Below are positions 6,192-6,326 of a stretch of 6,326 nucleotides of DNA, one piece after another. The position numbers and the translations under genes are program-made. Position 1 is the stretch's first letter. Each line of letters starts with the position of its first letter. The stretch comes from Elusimicrobiota bacterium (lineage in GTDB: Bacteria > Elusimicrobiota > Elusimicrobia > Elusimicrobiales > UBA9959). The stretch spans positions 1 through 6,326 of the forward strand of contig DAOWGR010000028.1 in NCBI GenBank assembly GCA_030637365.1, given 5' to 3'. The notes under the pieces are model-generated. The model did no database searches, was not told the DNA's origin, and saw nothing but the letters and a program-made list of their open reading frames with translations.

Positions 6192-6255
6192 GAAAGACAT
6201 AGCTTTCTGCATCTAATGAACCGAAAGGTTCGTTGTTCCAAGCGACCGCGCTGGG
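6189..6255. other. Three consecutive hairpins in a non-coding stretch
   Basis: Hairpin 1: GCAGAAAG (6189-6196) pairs with CTTTCTGC (6203-6210) across a 6-base loop. Hairpin 2: AATGAACC (6215-6222) pairs with GGTTCGTT (6227-6234), including one T-G pair if the plus strand is transcribed, around a GAAA tetraloop. Hairpin 3: CCAAGCG (6238-6244) pairs with CGCTGGG (6249-6255) with one mismatch around ACCG. No T tract follows, so a simple terminator is unlikely. The remainder to 6326 has no stop in the frame of base 6203, but no start or recognisable protein. It may be a structured RNA, a mobile-element end, or the 5' side of something continuing outside the window. Confidence 0.5.
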
Positions 6256-6326
6256 AGACTCTGGTCCTACAGGTAAATATCGAAATGCCTTTATCAACAC
6301 AAAACCCGCTAAAATAATTTTAAACA

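Noticed and set aside
6218..6240. tRNA T-arm-like GGTTCG
   Set aside because: It is the right arm of a GAAA-capped hairpin; no acceptor, D or anticodon arms can be built around it.
5937..6241. Two minus-strand open frames across the end of the nucleotidyltransferase gene
   Set aside because: Phe/Leu/Ser-rich translations typical of the reverse of Lys-rich coding sequence; no motif.
6216..6317. 33-codon ORF and an open frame running off the window end
   Set aside because: No ribosome site, start overlaps a hairpin, and neither translation resembles a known family.
1..6326. CRISPR arrays, rRNA, tRNA genes, transposase
   Set aside because: No regularly spaced identical repeats, RNA gene signatures or transposase motifs were seen on either strand.

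Overview
The window is a stretch of bacterial chromosome of moderate, rather A+T-leaning composition (estimated by eye), with tightly packed plus-strand genes and short gaps. It carries the 3' part of a multidomain polyketide/polyunsaturated-fatty-acid-type synthase, a Sfp-type phosphopantetheinyl transferase, a biotin-dependent carboxyltransferase subunit, and a small two-gene module containing a nucleotidyltransferase-fold protein. No taxonomic marker is present. The PfaA-like synthase, the lysine-rich proteins and the word-like intergenic sequence would fit an uncultivated, probably anaerobic lineage (for example Omnitrophota, Elusimicrobiota or Desulfobacterota-like), but that is a guess.

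Layout. Bases 2-2842: synthase fragment, entering the window in frame, with a carrier-protein domain, a linker holding an 8-bp tandem repeat, a ketoreductase with its structural half-domain, and a double-hotdog dehydratase. Bases 2841-2865: a symmetric A-tract/T-tract terminator overlapping the stop codon. Bases 2866-3048: a gap with a -10-like box and a 33-codon ORF whose TGA overlaps the next start. Bases 3049-3675: phosphopantetheinyl transferase. Bases 3676-3776: short gap with a strong Shine-Dalgarno sequence. Bases 3777-5411: carboxyltransferase beta subunit, whose stop codon again lies inside an inverted repeat. Bases 5412-5537: gap of repeat-like words and a hairpin. Bases 5538-5747 and 5695-6156: two genes overlapping by 53 bases, the second a DUF6036/AbiEii-like nucleotidyltransferase-fold protein. 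Bases 6157-6326: non-coding or unassigned sequence with three consecutive hairpins.

How the genes fit together. The carboxyltransferase could supply malonyl-CoA or methylmalonyl-CoA, the transferase could load phosphopantetheine onto the carrier domain, and the synthase would reduce and dehydrate the growing acyl chain, pointing to a long-chain or secondary-lipid pathway. This link is inferred from proximity: the terminator and gaps suggest separate transcripts. The final two-gene module looks like an independent accessory (toxin-antitoxin-like) cassette flanked by related 20-base direct repeats.

The points most worth checking are the threonine where the carrier domain should have its phosphopantetheine serine, the out-of-frame 8-bp tandem repeat in the synthase linker, the shared 8-mer placed identically after two stop-codon hairpins, and the repeats around the two-gene module. 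Nothing here by itself proves an undescribed system.
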